Source of the DNA: an uncultured Atopobiaceae bacterium
GTDB taxonomy: Bacteria; Actinomycetota; Coriobacteriia; Coriobacteriales; Atopobiaceae
Length of the DNA: 11,476 bases
Assembly (NCBI GenBank): GCA_944321005.1
Contig: CALUJT010000045.1
Location: 1 to 11,476, forward strand
Direction of reading: 5' to 3'
Shown here: piece after piece, positions 1 to 6,985 of the stretch
Position numbering within the stretch: position 1 is the stretch's first letter
Layout: the number at the start of each line of letters is the position of its first letter
Translations under genes and position numbers: made by a program
Notes under the pieces: model-generated
What the model saw: only the letters and a program-made list of their open reading frames with translations
What the model was told of the DNA's origin: nothing
Database searches by the model: none

Positions 1-370
1 CGTTAACCCGGGAAGCCGCCGGGAGCTCGTAGACGCCCGGCGCCGCCACGGCCCCGTCCACGTGCACGACGAGGGCGGTCGCCTCCCCCTCTGCCGCTCC
101 CGCGTCCGCCGCGGCGTCCGCCTCGGGGCGGGCTTCGGCGGCGGCCGCGCCCTCCGTCGCCTCCCCGTCCGGGTCCGCGGCATCCGCGCCGCCCGCCTCT
201 TCGGCAGCACGCTCGACGACCACGCCCCCGGACAGGGCGCCCCGCGCCGCCACCGCCGCGGCGCCCAGCGCGAGGAGCGCCACCACTGCGAGGGCCACGC
301 CCGCCCTGCCGAGGACCCCGAACCTCCGGGCGAGCCCGCCCGACCCCCTGCGACCAACCTGCTGCGCCAT
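1..370 (-). CDS. comEA: ComEA-like DNA-uptake protein, N-terminal part (runs off the left edge)
   Basis: The reading frame opens at ATG 370 and stays open for 123 codons to the window edge, so the C-terminus is missing. It begins with a basic stretch (MAQQVGRRGSGG), then one hydrophobic membrane segment at about residues 24-44. A long Ala/Glu/Asp-rich linker follows at about 50-97. The visible end, ALVVHVDGAVAAPGVYELP, is the start of an SLBB domain as found before the helix-hairpin-helix DNA-binding domain in ComEA. ComEA family proteins are membrane-anchored and bind incoming double-stranded DNA during transformation. An in-frame ATG at 376 is possible, but the GGGGAGG ribosome site lies only about 2 nt from it and about 8 nt from 370, so 370 is preferred. 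The gene follows the terminator behind thiI and is probably its own transcript. The HhH domain lies outside the window, so another SLBB-type surface protein cannot be fully excluded. Confidence 0.8.
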   Translation of the reverse strand, partial: MAQQVGRRGSGGLARRFGVLGRAGVALAVVALLALGAAAVAARGALSGGVVVERAAEEAGGADAADPDGEATEGAAAAEARPEADAAADAGAAEGEATALVVHVDGAVAAPGVYELPAASRVN

Positions 371-432
371 GACCATCGCCTCCCCCTCACAAGCATGCGG
401 GCGAGGGCGCGGCGCAAGGGCGCGACTGCCGG

Positions 433-460
433 GGTTCTCGCCACGGCGCGTGCCGGAACC
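433..460. repeat. Nested inverted repeat upstream of comEA
   Basis: GGTTC (433-437) pairs with GAACC (456-460). Inside it CACG (442-445) pairs with CGTG (449-452) around a GCG centre. The element lies between the thiI terminator and the comEA start, where an operator for comEA could sit. No poly-T follows, so it is not a terminator. No function can be assigned from sequence alone. Confidence 0.3.
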
Positions 461-478
461 TTGCGCGCCGCGTACAAA

Positions 479-512
479 AGGAGGCCGCGCCCGAGGTAGC
501 CCGGGCGCGGCC
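479..512 (-). terminator. Intrinsic terminator downstream of thiI
   Basis: A perfect 11-bp G+C stem (GGCCGCGCCCG at 483-493 against CGGGCGCGGCC at 502-512) encloses an 8-nt loop. Read on the minus strand it is followed by TCCTTTT. It lies 53 bp after the thiI stop and separates thiI from comEA. A run of six T on the plus strand at 523-528 sits about 10 nt from the stem on the other side, so partial activity in the opposite direction is possible. Confidence 0.8.
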
Positions 513-565
513 GATCAGAAAGTTTTTTGGAACGGACGCCGGGGGCGCCGCCCGCCGGAACGACG

Positions 566-1813
566 CTACCGCTCGCCGCCCATCCAGGCGGAGAGCTCGG
601 CATGGTGCTCGCGGAGCCTCCCCTTGGGGGCGTGATACGAGGGGCACTGCGAGAAGTCCCTCCACTCGGCGCTCTCCACGAGGTCCGCGACCATGGCCTC
701 GTGGTCGAAGCTCTCCCAGGCCTCGAGGACCTCGCACATGCGGGCGTGGGTCTCCGGGCGCCGGGGCATGAAGAGGGTGCAGCAGTCCGGCGCGGTCTGG
801 CAGGAGATGTCATAGGTGCCGATCTCGTGCGCGCGGGCGATGATCTCCTGCTTGTCGGAGCCGATGAGGGGCCTCAGGACGGGCATCTCCACCGCCTCGT
901 TGACGGCGGCGATGTTCTCGAGCGTCTGCGAGGCCACCTGTCCCAGGGACTCCCCGGTGACGAGCGCCTTGGCACCCTCGAGCTGCGCGATGCGCTCGGA
1001 GACCTGGAGCATGACGCGGCGGTACATGATGATGCGCAGCCCCTGGGGCACCGCGAGCGAGATCTCGCGCTGGCGCTCGCCGAAGGGGACCACGTAGAGC
1101 CTGCCCACGATGCCGGAGGGGGCGAGCGCCTCGACCACGTCCTGGCAGAGCCACTCGCTCGTGTCCGCCGTCATGGGACGGCCCGAGAAGTGCACGGGCA
1201 CGCAGATCGCGCCCCTTCGCCCCACCATCCAGGTGGCCACCGGGGAGTCGAAGCCGCTCGAGAGCAGCGTCACCACCTTGCCGGCGGTGCCCACGGGAAG
1301 GCCTCCCACCCCGGGCGCGGACGCGGCGTAGACGAAGGTGCTCCCCTGCACGACGTGCACCACGACGGTCACGTCCGGGTAGTGGACGTCTACCTTCTTC
1401 TGGGGGAACGCCTCGCAGAGCGCGGAGCCCACGATCTGGTTCATCTCGAGGCTGTGGCGCTCGTAGGTGGTCGAGGAGCGGCGCGCGTGCGCCTTGAAGG
1501 TCTCGAACTCGCCGGCCTCGCCGAGGGCGCGGACGGCGGCGGCGCAGTACTCCGCCTCGTCGAGCCCGCACTTGTAGGCGAGCGAGACGCGCGCCACGCC
1601 GGGAACCCGGCGGATGGCCGCGGCAAGCTCCTCGGTGGCGCGGCGGTCCTCAGTCTCCACGGCGATGTGGCCCGATATGCGCGAGATGCTCGCCACCCCC
1701 ATCCCGCGCAGGGCGCGGTGCAGGTTGGTGACGAGCTGGTTCTCGAAGGTCGAGCGGTTCTTGCCCTTGAGCCCTATCTCATGGTAGTGGACGAGGCAGA
1801 GTCTCTCCGTCAT
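566..1813 (-). CDS. thiI: tRNA 4-thiouridine synthase / thiamine sulfur-transfer protein ThiI
   Basis: The 415-residue protein has the ThiI layout. An N-terminal ferredoxin-like/THUMP region carries the family motif EIGLKGKNR (12-20), and a PP-loop ATP-pyrophosphatase domain carries SSGFDSP at 185-191 and GESLGQVASQTLENI at 287-301. ThiI activates U8 of tRNA by adenylation and transfers sulfur to it. It also supplies sulfur for the thiamine thiazole. The protein ends without a rhodanese domain, like the shorter Gram-positive ThiI proteins rather than the longer E. coli form. A CC pair at about 344-345 (PDCCTLFMP) lies where the catalytic cysteine is expected. The first glycine of the usual SGGxDS loop is serine here. 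ATG 1813 lies 8 nt after the rpoZ stop, so it is probably the last gene of mihF-gmk-rpoZ-thiI. No IscS/NifS partner is in view. Confidence 0.93.
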   Translation of the reverse strand: MTERLCLVHYHEIGLKGKNRSTFENQLVTNLHRALRGMGVASISRISGHIAVETEDRRATEELAAAIRRVPGVARVSLAYKCGLDEAEYCAAAVRALGEAGEFETFKAHARRSSTTYERHSLEMNQIVGSALCEAFPQKKVDVHYPDVTVVVHVVQGSTFVYAASAPGVGGLPVGTAGKVVTLLSSGFDSPVATWMVGRRGAICVPVHFSGRPMTADTSEWLCQDVVEALAPSGIVGRLYVVPFGERQREISLAVPQGLRIIMYRRVMLQVSERIAQLEGAKALVTGESLGQVASQTLENIAAVNEAVEMPVLRPLIGSDKQEIIARAHEIGTYDISCQTAPDCCTLFMPRRPETHARMCEVLEAWESFDHEAMVADLVESAEWRDFSQCPSYHAPKGRLREHHAELSAWMGGER

Positions 1814-1821
1814 GCGCCCGC

Positions 1822-2106
1822 CTAGATCTCGATGGTGTTGGCGCCCCTGATGTCCCTGTCAAAGTCCTCCTTGACAAAGCCCAGGGTGTCCTCCTCGATC
1901 TCCTGCATGGCAATGGACACCGGGTCCTTGCCGGAGGCGACGGTGGTGATGTCGTCGAAGTCCTGGATGGCGGTCACGCGCAGGTGCTGGCCGCGCACCA
2001 TGTTGTTGATGTCGCACGCGCGCTTGGACGCGATGGAGCAGAGCAGGAACGGGTTGTGCTCGGTCTTGTCGAGCAGGGCGTCAATCTCGGGCTTAATGAC
2101 AGACAT
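1822..2106 (-). CDS. rpoZ: DNA-directed RNA polymerase omega subunit
   Basis: A 94-residue protein starting MSVIKPEID and containing the omega-family core around ASKRACDINNMVRGQH, followed by an acidic C-terminus. Omega is a small RNA polymerase subunit that helps fold and assemble beta-prime. The start at 2106 is chosen over an upstream in-frame start at 2142 for two reasons: it has GGAGG about 10 nt upstream, and it leaves only a 14-nt overlap with the end of gmk. The upstream start would add 12 residues unlike the family. The gmk-rpoZ pairing is very common in bacteria and supports the call. Confidence 0.9.
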   Translation of the reverse strand: MSVIKPEIDALLDKTEHNPFLLCSIASKRACDINNMVRGQHLRVTAIQDFDDITTVASGKDPVSIAMQEIEEDTLGFVKEDFDRDIRGANTIEI

Positions 2107-2686
2107 CTTTGGTGGGACCTCCGGTAGTCTCGTACGTGTCAATGACGTGGGCCAGCTCGCTCACGGCGCGGTCGAGGTCGTCGTTGACGATCCTCACGTC
2201 GTAGCTGGGGGCGCAATCCATCTCGGCGCGCGCGTTGGCGAGGCGGCGCCTGACCGACCCCTCGTCCTCGGTGCCCCGGCCCCTGAGCCTGCGCTCGAGC
2301 TCCTCGGCGCTGGGGGGCTCGATGAACACGAGGACCGCATCGGGGTGGACCCTGCGGACGTTGAGGCCGCCCTGGACGTCGATCTCCAGGACGACCGAGC
2401 GGCCGTCCGCGAGCAGCCGCTCCGCCTCGCTCCTGAGCGTCCCGTAGCGATGGCCGTGGACCCAGGCCCACTCGAGGAACTCCCCCGCCTCGACCCTGCG
2501 GTCGAACTCCCCGTCGTCCAGGAAGTAGTAGGAGACCCCGTTCTTCTCTCCGGGACGAGGCTCTCTGGTCGTGGCAGAGACCGTCAGGCCCAGGCCGGGC
2601 ACCCGCTCGCGCAGAAGCGAGACGAGCGTGCCCTTGCCCACGCCTGACGGCCCCGATACGACGAAGAGCCGTGGCTCTCTGCCCAA
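2093..2686 (-). CDS. gmk: Guanylate kinase
   Basis: A 197-residue protein of normal length for the family. The P-loop GPSGVGKG is at 12-19. The GMP-binding region contains SATTREPRPGEKNGVSYYF (about 38-56) and the lid/C-terminal segment contains RRRLANARAEM. It phosphorylates GMP to GDP with ATP in the cytoplasm. The frame opens with TTG at 2686, one nucleotide after the mihF stop. I see no in-frame ATG or GTG before the P-loop, so TTG is the only reasonable start, and its ribosome site is weak. Translation is therefore probably coupled to mihF. The gene overlaps rpoZ by 14 nt. Confidence 0.94.
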   Translation of the reverse strand: MGREPRLFVVSGPSGVGKGTLVSLLRERVPGLGLTVSATTREPRPGEKNGVSYYFLDDGEFDRRVEAGEFLEWAWVHGHRYGTLRSEAERLLADGRSVVLEIDVQGGLNVRRVHPDAVLVFIEPPSAEELERRLRGRGTEDEGSVRRRLANARAEMDCAPSYDVRIVNDDLDRAVSELAHVIDTYETTGGPTKDVCH

Positions 2687-2687
2687 C

Positions 2688-2996
2688 TTACTTGGAGAGG
2701 GCCTCGACGAGCTGCTCGCGCTGGCGGGCGCCCAGGCCCTTGACGCGACGGGTGGCGGAGATGCCCAGCTCGTCCATGATCTTGGCGGCCTTGGCCTTGC
2801 CGTAGCCGGGGAGGGACTCGATGAGGGTAGAGACCTTCATGCGGCTGGCGATGGGGTCGTCGGACTCGAGGACGTCCTCGAGGGTGACCTTGCTGCTCTT
2901 GATCTTCTCGCGCAGCTCGGCGCGCTCGTGGCGGGCCTGGGCGGCCTTCTCGAGGGCGGCCTTGCGCTGCTCGTCGGTAAGCTGAGGTAGAGCCAT
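2688..2996 (-). CDS. mihF: Actinobacterial-type integration host factor (mIHF)
   Basis: A 102-residue basic protein beginning MALPQLTDEQR, the characteristic start of the actinobacterial IHF family. An N-terminal helical part is followed by a helix-two-turn-helix DNA-binding region around MKVSTLIESLPGYGKAKA and TRRVKGLGARQR. This family is unrelated in sequence to the alpha/beta IHF of proteobacteria. It binds and bends DNA with low sequence specificity, acts in nucleoid organisation and supports phage integration. ATG 2996 has GGAGG at 3002-3006. An upstream TTG at 3008 overlaps that ribosome site and is rejected. The gene leads mihF-gmk-rpoZ-thiI, and the upstream region (2997-3193) holds repeats and a hairpin, listed separately. 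Confidence 0.93.
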   Translation of the reverse strand: MALPQLTDEQRKAALEKAAQARHERAELREKIKSSKVTLEDVLESDDPIASRMKVSTLIESLPGYGKAKAAKIMDELGISATRRVKGLGARQREQLVEALSK

Positions 2997-3020
2997 GTGT
3001 TCCTCCAATTCAATCCCTTG

Positions 3021-3046
3021 AGCCGCCTGAACCCGTCAGGGCGGCT
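3021..3046 (-). promoter_or_regulatory. Hairpin in the mihF 5' untranslated region
   Basis: AGCCGCC at 3040-3046 (minus strand) opens a stem of about 10 bp that closes at 3021, with one bulged C and a CGGGT loop. It ends 14 nt before the mihF ribosome site. No T-run follows, so it does not look like a terminator. It could stabilise the mRNA or affect ribosome access. The structure is seen in the sequence; its role is inferred. Confidence 0.4.
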
Positions 3047-3083
3047 TCGCAAGAACCTAGTTTGCCCATTTGCCTCGCGTTTT

Positions 3084-3139
3084 GCAATACCTCTTCACCA
3101 AAGGTGCAGCTCAGGGGCAATCCTTCACAAAAAAGTGCA
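3084..3139. repeat. Two imperfect direct repeats, each with an interrupted dyad, upstream of mihF
   Basis: Copy A (3084-3108) and copy B (3117-3139) share GCAAT, then TTCAC, then GTGCA. Within each, CTTCAC faces GTGCA across a short A-rich centre (CTTCAC-CAAAG-GTGCA at 3093-3108; CTTCAC-AAAAAA-GTGCA at 3123-3139). The two centres are about 30 bp apart, close to three helical turns. They lie in an AT-rich stretch between pyrF and mihF, where the promoter for mihF-gmk-rpoZ-thiI should be. CCTCGC (3073-3078) and GCGAGG (3141-3146) flank the pair as an inverted repeat. This resembles a double operator, but no regulator can be named. Confidence 0.45.
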
Positions 3140-3183
3140 AGCGAGGGACCCGACCGAAAGCCGCAGGGCGCCGGGCGGGCCCC
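3135..3183 (-). terminator. Weak candidate terminator after pyrF
   Basis: On the minus strand GGGGCCCG (3183-3176) can pair with CGGGTCCC (3152-3145), including one G-U pair, about 10 bp after the pyrF stop. Six T occur at 3134-3129, but about 10 nt beyond the stem, which is further than in a typical intrinsic terminator. It may attenuate rather than stop transcription, leaving some readthrough from the pyr operon into mihF. Confidence 0.3.
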
Positions 3184-3193
3184 ATGGGAGACC

Positions 3194-3916
3194 CTAGGCC
3201 ATGAGCTCCGCGCAGATGGAGTCGAAGGCGGCCACCGGGTCGTCGGCACCCGTGATGGGACGGCCGATGACCAGCTTGGAGGCGCCGGAGGCCACCGCGG
3301 CAGCCGGCGTGGCGATGCGCTTCTGGTCCCCCACCTCGGCGCCGGCGGGACGCACGCCGGGCGTGACGATGAGGGCGTCGGGTCCGAGAAGGGCGCGCAT
3401 CTCGGCGGCCTCCTGCGGGGAGCACACGATGCCGTCTGCGCCCGCGCCGTAGCTGAGGCTCGCGAGGCGCGCGACCTCCTCGGCCACCGGGGACTCCACG
3501 CCGATCTCCGCAAGGGCGGCCTGGTCCATGCTCGTGAGGACGGAGATGGCCACGAGGCGCGTGCGGTCGCCCCCGCGCTCGTCGGCGGCCTCCTCGGCGC
3601 CCTTGCGGGCGGCGGCGATCATAGCGGAGGAACCGAGGCCGTGGATGGAAAGGATGTCCGCGCCGGTGAGGGAGGCCGCGCGAACGGCGCCCTGGACCTG
3701 GAAGGGGATGTCGTGGACCTTGAGGTCGAGAAAGACGCGCAGGCCGCGCTCGCGCATAGCGTCCACGATGGAGGGGCCCTCCGCGTAGAAGAGCGTCATG
3801 CCCACCTTGACCCACGTGGCCTTGCCGGCGAGAAGGTCCGCCAGCTCGAACGCGCGCTCCCTCGAGCAGTCCAGCGCGATGATGACCTTGTCGCTCGCCT
3901 CTTCGTACGTCAGCAT
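3194..3916 (-). CDS. pyrF: Orotidine 5'-phosphate decarboxylase
   Basis: A 240-residue TIM-barrel enzyme that removes CO2 from OMP to give UMP, the last step of de novo pyrimidine synthesis. The catalytic Asp-Lys-Asp array is in LDLKVHDIP (D64, K66, D69). The substrate-binding aspartate is in IIALD (D16) and a conserved lysine in WVKVG (K38). The phosphate-binding C-terminal segments TPGVRP and VIGRPIT are present. Length and motifs fit the short bacterial group rather than the longer mycobacterial-type enzyme. ATG 3916 overlaps the pyrD stop by 7 nt, so the two are probably translationally coupled. It is the last pyr gene of the operon. Confidence 0.96.
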   Translation of the reverse strand: MLTYEEASDKVIIALDCSRERAFELADLLAGKATWVKVGMTLFYAEGPSIVDAMRERGLRVFLDLKVHDIPFQVQGAVRAASLTGADILSIHGLGSSAMIAAARKGAEEAADERGGDRTRLVAISVLTSMDQAALAEIGVESPVAEEVARLASLSYGAGADGIVCSPQEAAEMRALLGPDALIVTPGVRPAGAEVGDQKRIATPAAAVASGASKLVIGRPITGADDPVAAFDSICAELMA

Positions 3917-4884
3917 TCGAAGGCTCCAATCAGCTCGTTGATGTCAGATGCGTCCTGCTCGGCCGCCCAGGCGGCGAGGCCGTCCACGATGTCGGCCGCG
4001 CAGGTGGGGTCGTAGAAGCTCGCGGTGCCCACCGTGACGGAGGTGGCGCCCGCGAGGATCATCTCCGCGGCGTCCCGCCACGTGGCGACGCCGCCCATGC
4101 CGTTGATGGGGATCTTGACGGCCTGGGCCGCCTCCCAGACCATGCGCACGGCTATGGCGTGGATGGCGGGGCCGGAGACGCCGCCGGTGGGCTTGGAGAG
4201 GCGGCTCCTCCTGGTGCGCACGTCGATGGACATGCCGTTGATGGTGTTGATGAGCGAGAGGGCGTCGGCGCCCTCGGCCTCGCACGCGCGGGCGATCTCC
4301 GGCACGCGCACCGGGGCCATCTTGACCAGGAGCGGGCGGCTCACGCGCGGGCGCACCGCGCGCACGACCTCGGCGGCGCTCTCGGGCGTGCCGCCCACGA
4401 GGGCGCCGCCACGGGCGATGTTGGGGCAGGAGATGTTCATCTCCACGCCGCTCGCCCACGGGCAGAGCTCCTCGATGAGCTCCACGGCGGCCACGTACTC
4501 CTCCACGGAGTGGCCCGCCGCCTGCACGATGACGCGGCAGCCGCGCCCCTCCAGGCCCGCGAGGTACTCCCCGTACTGCTCCACCATGCCGGCCACGCCC
4601 GGGTTGGCGAGGCCCACGGTGTTCATCATGCCGCTCGGCACCTCGCACATGCGCGGGGCGGGGTTGCCGGGCCAGGGCTCGGCCGAGCAGCCCTTGAGCG
4701 TGATCGCCCCGAGGCGCGAGACGTCGAAGAAGCCCTCGAAGACCGAGCCGAAGGCGAAGGTGCCGGAGGCCGTGTTCACGGGGTTCTGCATGCGCACGCC
4801 GCCCAGGTCGACGGCCATGCCCACGCTCTTTGCGCTCACGTTCTTATCGCCCACGTTCTTATCGCCCGCGCTAATCTCGCCCAT
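3910..4884 (-). CDS. pyrD: Dihydroorotate dehydrogenase, class 1B catalytic subunit
   Basis: A 324-residue FMN barrel oxidising dihydroorotate to orotate. The active-site base is a cysteine in MNISCPN (about C153), which marks class 1 enzymes. With pyrK directly upstream it is class 1B, a cytoplasmic PyrD-PyrK heterotetramer passing electrons to NAD+. FMN-site motifs include SLINTINGM and the C-terminal INGMGGV. ATG 4884 is chosen over GTG 4890: it overlaps the pyrK stop as TAATG and sits about 10 nt after GGAGG. The mature family core starts near residue 23. Before it is an unusual hydrophilic N-terminal extension in which GDKNV occurs twice, followed by a degenerate third copy SAKSV, encoded by a 15-bp tandem repeat (listed separately). 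It overlaps pyrF by 7 nt. Confidence 0.96.
   Translation of the reverse strand: MGEISAGDKNVGDKNVSAKSVGMAVDLGGVRMQNPVNTASGTFAFGSVFEGFFDVSRLGAITLKGCSAEPWPGNPAPRMCEVPSGMMNTVGLANPGVAGMVEQYGEYLAGLEGRGCRVIVQAAGHSVEEYVAAVELIEELCPWASGVEMNISCPNIARGGALVGGTPESAAEVVRAVRPRVSRPLLVKMAPVRVPEIARACEAEGADALSLINTINGMSIDVRTRRSRLSKPTGGVSGPAIHAIAVRMVWEAAQAVKIPINGMGGVATWRDAAEMILAGATSVTVGTASFYDPTCAADIVDGLAAWAAEQDASDINELIGAFEC
4822..4866. repeat. 15-bp tandem repeat within the 5' end of pyrD
   Basis: The plus-strand unit CACGTTCTTATCGCC occurs twice without a mismatch at 4837-4851 and 4852-4866. A diverged third copy lies at 4822-4836. The unit length is a multiple of three, so copy changes would keep the pyrD frame and only change the length of the GDKNV-repeat extension. 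Confidence 0.85.
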
Positions 4885-5675
4885 TACCACGCCACCTCCT
4901 CGGCGCCGAAGACGGGACCGTCCTTGCAGCAGGACTTATAGGTGCCGTCTGCCATGGCCACGTTGCAGGTGCCGCACGCGCCGAAGCCGCAGCACATCAT
5001 GCGCTCCATGGAGACGCGGCAGGCCACGCCGGCATCGCGGCAGAGGCGCGCCACGCCCGCCATCATGACCTCGGGGCCGCAGGCGTAGACGACGTCGTAG
5101 GAGCCCTGGGCGAGAAGGTCGGCGAGGGCGTCGGTGGTGAACCCGCGCCGTCCGGCGGTGCCGTCGTCCGTGGTGACGGAGACGCTCCCCGCGCCCAGCC
5201 CCTCGAGCACGTCGACGCCCCAGAGCCTGCCGGCCGTCTGGGCGCCCACGACGGCGTCGAAGGACACGCCGGCCTCGGCCAGCATGCGCGCGCAGGCCAC
5301 GACGGTGGTGATGCCCACGCCGCCCGCGACCACGCAGGCGCGCCGGGAGCCCTCGACGAGCGGCCAGGGGTTGCCGCAGGGGGCCACGACGGTGGAGGCG
5401 TCCCCGGGGGACATGAGGGAGAGCCTCCGCGTGCCGTCGCCCACCACGGCATAGACGATCTCTATGGTTCCCGCCTTGGCGTCGGCGTGCGAGAAGGACA
5501 GCGGAATCCGCAGGATCTGGCTCGCGTCCCCCGGGACGGCGACGTTGAGGAACTGCCCGGCCTCCATCTGGAACGCGACGTCGGGCGCGGAGAGCACGAC
5601 CCTCATGAGGCCGTCGGCCACGGACTCGTTGGTGACGACCGTGAAGTCGTGGAGGCCGGTTGCGGCGGCCGTCAT
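4884..5675 (-). CDS. pyrK: Dihydroorotate dehydrogenase electron-transfer subunit PyrK
   Basis: A 263-residue iron-sulfur flavoprotein of the ferredoxin-reductase superfamily. It carries electrons from the FMN of PyrD through a [2Fe-2S] cluster and FAD to NAD+. An N-terminal FAD barrel (about 10-100) and a nucleotide-binding domain with VVAGGVGITT (115-124) precede the cluster loop. Likely cluster ligands are C229, C234, C237 and C250 in a CxxxxCxxC...C pattern before KDGPVF. Extra cysteines C228 and C249 adjoin two of them. An open frame extends upstream to 5777 inside pyrC, but ATG 5675 gives the ATGA overlap with the pyrC stop and a family-like N-terminus. The FAD-site motif reads RIPLSFS rather than the common RPxS form. 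Confidence 0.95.
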   Translation of the reverse strand: MTAAATGLHDFTVVTNESVADGLMRVVLSAPDVAFQMEAGQFLNVAVPGDASQILRIPLSFSHADAKAGTIEIVYAVVGDGTRRLSLMSPGDASTVVAPCGNPWPLVEGSRRACVVAGGVGITTVVACARMLAEAGVSFDAVVGAQTAGRLWGVDVLEGLGAGSVSVTTDDGTAGRRGFTTDALADLLAQGSYDVVYACGPEVMMAGVARLCRDAGVACRVSMERMMCCGFGACGTCNVAMADGTYKSCCKDGPVFGAEEVAW

Positions 5676-6985
5676 CGCAGCACCCGCTTGACGGGGGTGA
5701 CGACGCCGTCGGTGAGCGTGTGGCGACCGGCCACGAAGACGTGGCTCGCGCAGCCGGTAAGCGTCTGGCCGAGCCACGCGGAGTTCTTGGAGCGGCTCTG
5801 GAGCCAGTCCTCGGTCACGGTGACCCGGGCGGCGGGGTCCACGAGGGTGAGGTCGGCGGTGCTCCCGGCCTCAACGCGGACCTCGGGCAGGCGCAGGCAG
5901 CGACGCGGGTTGACGGCCATGACCTCGACGAGGCGCGACCAGCTCATCTTGCCCGGCAGGACGAGGTTGGTGAGCATGAGCGGCAGCGACGTCTCGAGGC
6001 CCACGATGCCGAAGAAGGCGATCTCCCACTCGCAGTCCTTCTCGTGGGGCGCGTGCGGGGCGTGGTCGGTCACGACGCAGTCGATCGAGCCGTCGAGGAT
6101 GCCCTCGCGCAGGGCGGCGGCGTCGGAGGCGCGGCGCAGGGGCGGGTTCATCTTGAGGTTGGTGTCGTAGGCGTCCGTGATGTCGTCCTCGCAGAGGAAC
6201 AGGTGGTGCGGGGTGACCTCGCAGGTGACGGGCAGGCCCTCGGCCTTGGCGGCGCGCACGAGCTCGAGGCCCTTCTCGGTGGAGATGTGCGCGATGTGCA
6301 GGGCGCAGCCGGTCATGCGGCAGAGCTCGATGTCGCGGTAGATCTCGAGCTCCTCGCCCAGCGCCGGCCAGCCGAACATGCCCAGGCGCGTGGACGCGCG
6401 GCCCTCGTTGATGACGCCGTGCGTGGTGAGGGACTCCACCTCGCAGTGGGCGGAGACGACCTTGTCGAACTGGGAGACGTACTCCATGCAGGTGCGCATC
6501 ATGCCGGCGCTCTGGACGCCGTGGCCGTCGTCGGAGAAGGCAACCGCGCCCTCCATCACCATGTCGCCGATCTCCGCGAGCGTCTGGCCCTTCTCGCCCA
6601 CCGTGAGGGCGCCGATGGGGCGCACGTGGCAGAGGCCGGCGTGGCGCGAGCGGTCGATCTGGTAGCGGACCTCGGCGCCGTTGTCGGTCACCGGGTCGGT
6701 GTTGGGCATGGTGGCAACGTCGGTGAAGCCGCCGTGGGTGGCCGCGCGGGCGCCGGACTCGATGGTCTCCTTGTACTCGAAGCCGGGGTCGCGGAAGTGC
6801 ACGTGCATGTCCACGAGGCCGGGCACGAGGTACTTGCCGGCCGCGTCTATGACCTCGGCGCCCTCGGGCGCCTCCAGGCCCTCCCCCACCGCGGCGATCC
6901 TGTCGCCGTCGATGAGCACGTCACGGACGTCGTCGAGACCCACCTGCGGGTCGACGACGTGGGCTCCCCTAAGCAGATACGCCAT
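5672..6985 (-). CDS. pyrC: Dihydroorotase, class I
   Basis: A 437-residue amidohydrolase cyclising carbamoyl aspartate to dihydroorotate. Metal ligands are visible: H61 and H63 in DMHVHFRDPG, D152 in AFSDDG, H180 in VVSAHCE, H233 in IAHIS and D307 in VTDHAPH. Use of an aspartate (D152) where other amidohydrolases have a carboxylated lysine is typical of class I bacterial enzymes. ATG 6985 has GGGAGGAG upstream and overlaps the end of pyrB by 17 nt. The pyrK start overlaps its stop as ATGA. All catalytic residues are intact, so this looks like an active enzyme rather than the inactive PyrC-like partner found beside some aspartate transcarbamylases. Confidence 0.96.
   Translation of the reverse strand: MAYLLRGAHVVDPQVGLDDVRDVLIDGDRIAAVGEGLEAPEGAEVIDAAGKYLVPGLVDMHVHFRDPGFEYKETIESGARAATHGGFTDVATMPNTDPVTDNGAEVRYQIDRSRHAGLCHVRPIGALTVGEKGQTLAEIGDMVMEGAVAFSDDGHGVQSAGMMRTCMEYVSQFDKVVSAHCEVESLTTHGVINEGRASTRLGMFGWPALGEELEIYRDIELCRMTGCALHIAHISTEKGLELVRAAKAEGLPVTCEVTPHHLFLCEDDITDAYDTNLKMNPPLRRASDAAALREGILDGSIDCVVTDHAPHAPHEKDCEWEIAFFGIVGLETSLPLMLTNLVLPGKMSWSRLVEVMAVNPRRCLRLPEVRVEAGSTADLTLVDPAARVTVTEDWLQSRSKNSAWLGQTLTGCASHVFVAGRHTLTDGVVTPVKRVLR

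Noticed and set aside
527..1825. Long plus-strand open frame (432 codons) over thiI
   Set aside because: It is the antisense shadow of thiI in GC-rich DNA: composition is dominated by Gly/Ala/Val/Asp/His/Arg with no recognisable motif, while the minus strand gives a clear ThiI.
5676..5777. Upstream start for pyrK adding 34 Arg-rich residues
   Set aside because: The extension lies within pyrC, looks like out-of-frame sequence, and the ATG at 5675 gives the standard ATGA coupling.
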